From Polaribacter vadi (GTDB lineage: Bacteria; Bacteroidota; Bacteroidia; Flavobacteriales; Flavobacteriaceae), in contig NZ_JAHKQL010000002.1 in NCBI RefSeq assembly GCF_018861005.1, positions 1-64,000 of the forward strand: a stretch of DNA of 64,000 nt. The letters are read 5' to 3'. The translations under genes were made by a program, and so were the position numbers. The notes beneath the pieces are model-generated. The model saw nothing but the letters and a program-made list of their open reading frames with translations, searched no databases and was not told the DNA's origin. This document shows, in pieces, positions 62,946 through 64,000 of the stretch (the first letter of the stretch is position 1; every line of letters begins with the position of its first letter).

Positions 62946-63098
62946 TTACTTTTTTGATATAAAAGCGTCTACTTTAGATGGATCCATAATTGCTTCTACA
63001 AACATATAAGCTCCTGTTTTTGGAGATTTAACCATTTTGATTGCTTTACTTAATCTTTTTGATCCTGTTTGTAACGATGCTACTGATTTTTTTGCCAT
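62946..63098 (-). CDS. DUF4295 small basic protein
   Basis: 50 residues, MAKKSVASLQTGSKRLSKAI at the start, ending DAFISKK. The sequence is basic and resembles a ribosome-linked protein; its place right after rpmG is conserved in Bacteroidota, so a ribosomal accessory role is plausible but unproven. Start ATG at 63098. Confidence 0.9.
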   Translation of the reverse strand: MAKKSVASLQTGSKRLSKAIKMVKSPKTGAYMFVEAIMDPSKVDAFISKK

Positions 63099-63150
63099 TT
63101 TGTAAATGTTTTAAATCTATGTGCTCTATTCTGAGTTCTAGACAGTTGTA

Positions 63151-63333
63151 TTATTTAATTTCTTTGTGAACAGTCATTTTCTTTAAGATAGGATTGAATT
63201 TTTTAATTTCCATTCTATCTGGAGTGTTCTTTTTGTTCTTAGTTGTAATGTATCTAGAAGTACCTGGTTTACCAGTTGCTTTGTGCTCTGTGCACTCTAA
63301 AATTACCTGAACTCTGTTTCCTTTTTTTGCCAT
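63151..63333 (-). CDS. rpmG: Ribosomal protein bL33
   Basis: 60 residues, [17 protein letters not shown] with the conserved [15 protein letters not shown] and MEIKKFNP segments. Only one Cys is present, so this is the zinc-free (C-) type of L33. It lies between rpmB and the DUF4295 gene and is part of the large ribosomal subunit. Confidence 0.97.
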   Translation of the reverse strand: MAKKGNRVQVILECTEHKATGKPGTSRYITTKNKKNTPDRMEIKKFNPILKKMTVHKEIK

Positions 63334-63362
63334 CTCTATATAAAATTTTAGTTAGCCTTAGC

Positions 63363-63602
63363 TTATTTAGTTAAAAAACCGTTAGCTCTAGCTTCTTTTA
63401 TAACTGCAGAAATTCCTTTCTTGTTAATATTTTTTAAAGCAGATGCAGATACTTTTAAAGTAATCCATTTATCTTCCTCTGGAATGTAAAAACGCTTTGT
63501 CATTAAATTAGCGTCAAACTTTCTTTTGGTTCTATTCATTGCGTGAGAAACATTGTTCCCAACCATTGCTTTTTTTCCTGTTAATTCACAAACTCTAGAC
63601 AT
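63363..63602 (-). CDS. rpmB: Ribosomal protein bL28
   Basis: 79 residues, MSRVCELTGKKAMVGNNVSH and SALKNINKKGISAVIKE. A single Cys near the N-terminus and no CxxC pairs, so the zinc-free type. Component of the large ribosomal subunit; first of the rpmB-rpmG-DUF4295 group. Confidence 0.97.
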   Translation of the reverse strand: MSRVCELTGKKAMVGNNVSHAMNRTKRKFDANLMTKRFYIPEEDKWITLKVSASALKNINKKGISAVIKEARANGFLTK

Positions 63603-63682
63603 CTTCTCGACAGTTTTATAGTGTTATCTCTAAACGAGGTGCAAATCTACGAATAATTATATATCTGAACAAAAGAAATTTA

Positions 63683-64000
63683 CTAATTTTTTAATATTTC
63701 TTTTTGAAGCATTTGTAAGGCAGTATTTACGGTTTTATCTATAACTCTACCTCTGGGTTTTCCGAAATTAAATTCTTCTACAAAAATATCTGAATCAGTG
63801 GCCAAAGCTATAAAAACTACACCTACATTTTTGTCTGTTTTATCTGTTGTTGGTCCAGCATTTCCTGTAACAGCTATTGCATAATTGCTTTGTAATTTTT
63901 CTTTGGCACATTTTGCCATTTCTTTTGCTACTGCTGCACTTACTACTGTGTGTGTTTTTATTGTTTTTGGATTTACATCTAGTAAATTAATTTTAGTTTC
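63683..64000 (-). CDS. cinA: CinA C-terminal amidase domain (partial, runs off the window)
   Basis: The frame is open to the window edge; 105 residues are visible, starting in frame from 64000. KTHTVVSAAVAKEMAKCA, AVTGNAGPTTDKTDKNVGVV (family AxTGxAGP) and GVVFIALATDSD mark the nicotinamide-nucleotide amidase (PncC-like) domain of CinA. A Met at 63919 is internal. Acts in pyridine-nucleotide recycling or, in other bacteria, competence-related roles. The 5' part with the N-terminal domain lies outside. Confidence 0.9.
   Translation of the reverse strand, partial: ETKINLLDVNPKTIKTHTVVSAAVAKEMAKCAKEKLQSNYAIAVTGNAGPTTDKTDKNVGVVFIALATDSDIFVEEFNFGKPRGRVIDKTVNTALQMLQKEILKN

Overview
The window is AT-rich chromosomal DNA (roughly 70% A+T by eye) from a member of Bacteroidota, most likely a marine Flavobacteriaceae such as a Polaribacter or Tenacibaculum relative. 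This rests on family content: DUF1573, DUF4249, DUF4295, DUF2490, YHYH and YwqK proteins, a TonB receptor with STN and CarboxypepD_reg domains, and BshC. It also rests on recurrent TAnnTTTG -7 boxes, the near absence of Shine-Dalgarno sites, and the order cinA-rpmB-rpmG-DUF4295-ftsY. No tRNA, rRNA, IS, prophage or CRISPR was seen.

Layout. 0.1-8.4 kb: OmpA-like lipoprotein, valS, two tandem DUF1573 proteins, a PDZ aspartyl protease, an aminotransferase and murB. 8.5-20.1 kb: a minus-strand block of an ECF sigma factor, a putative anti-sigma factor, a Spy-like protein, two copies of a YHYH-YwqK-SCO cassette, an EF-hand protein, a YHYH/EF-hand fusion, a CotH kinase, a VTC-type polyphosphate polymerase, DUF4956 and DUF2490. 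20.2-25.8 kb: MscS channel, a small Cys protein, GT2, a second ECF sigma, a zinc-ribbon protein, an unusual Nramp protein and lipA. 25.8-32.2 kb: a four-gene TonB receptor operon. 32.2-33.8 kb: a 1.6-kb gene-free stretch with small-RNA-like units and a decayed gene. 33.8-42.3 kb: LolC/E-like permease, NamZ-type muramidase, a pentapeptide-repeat protein, YkgJ, argS, lpdA. 42.4-51.2 kb: a probable exopolysaccharide locus (HEAT protein, processive GT2, TPR/YaiO barrel, DUF4838, DUF1573, BON-LysM). 51.2-64 kb: small membrane proteins, rlmF, bshC, M14 peptidase, rimO, amidase, serine hydrolase, ftsY, a structured repeat, DUF4295, rpmG, rpmB and the end of cinA.

Two systems deserve most attention. 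First, seven transcription units of the 8.5-20.1 kb block carry the same two-part sequence upstream, on the minus strand CAAGTTTT-N11-GCATCTAA, with exactly 11 bases between the parts in every case. This looks like the promoter of the local ECF sigma factor and would make the block one cis-encoded envelope regulon linking SCO, YHYH and EF-hand proteins to CotH/VTC/DUF4956. Second, a family of six minus-strand RNA elements pairs a G-rich hairpin loop (GUUGGGGAAU or GUUUGGGGGAAU type) with an intrinsic terminator. Four form a tandem array of about 200-240-bp units at 32.47-33.25 kb; two lie in the ECF block. Stem changes are compensatory, or are G-U pairs only on the minus strand. C-rich sites complementary to the loops lie in the leaders of two genes of the exopolysaccharide locus, which suggests a target set.
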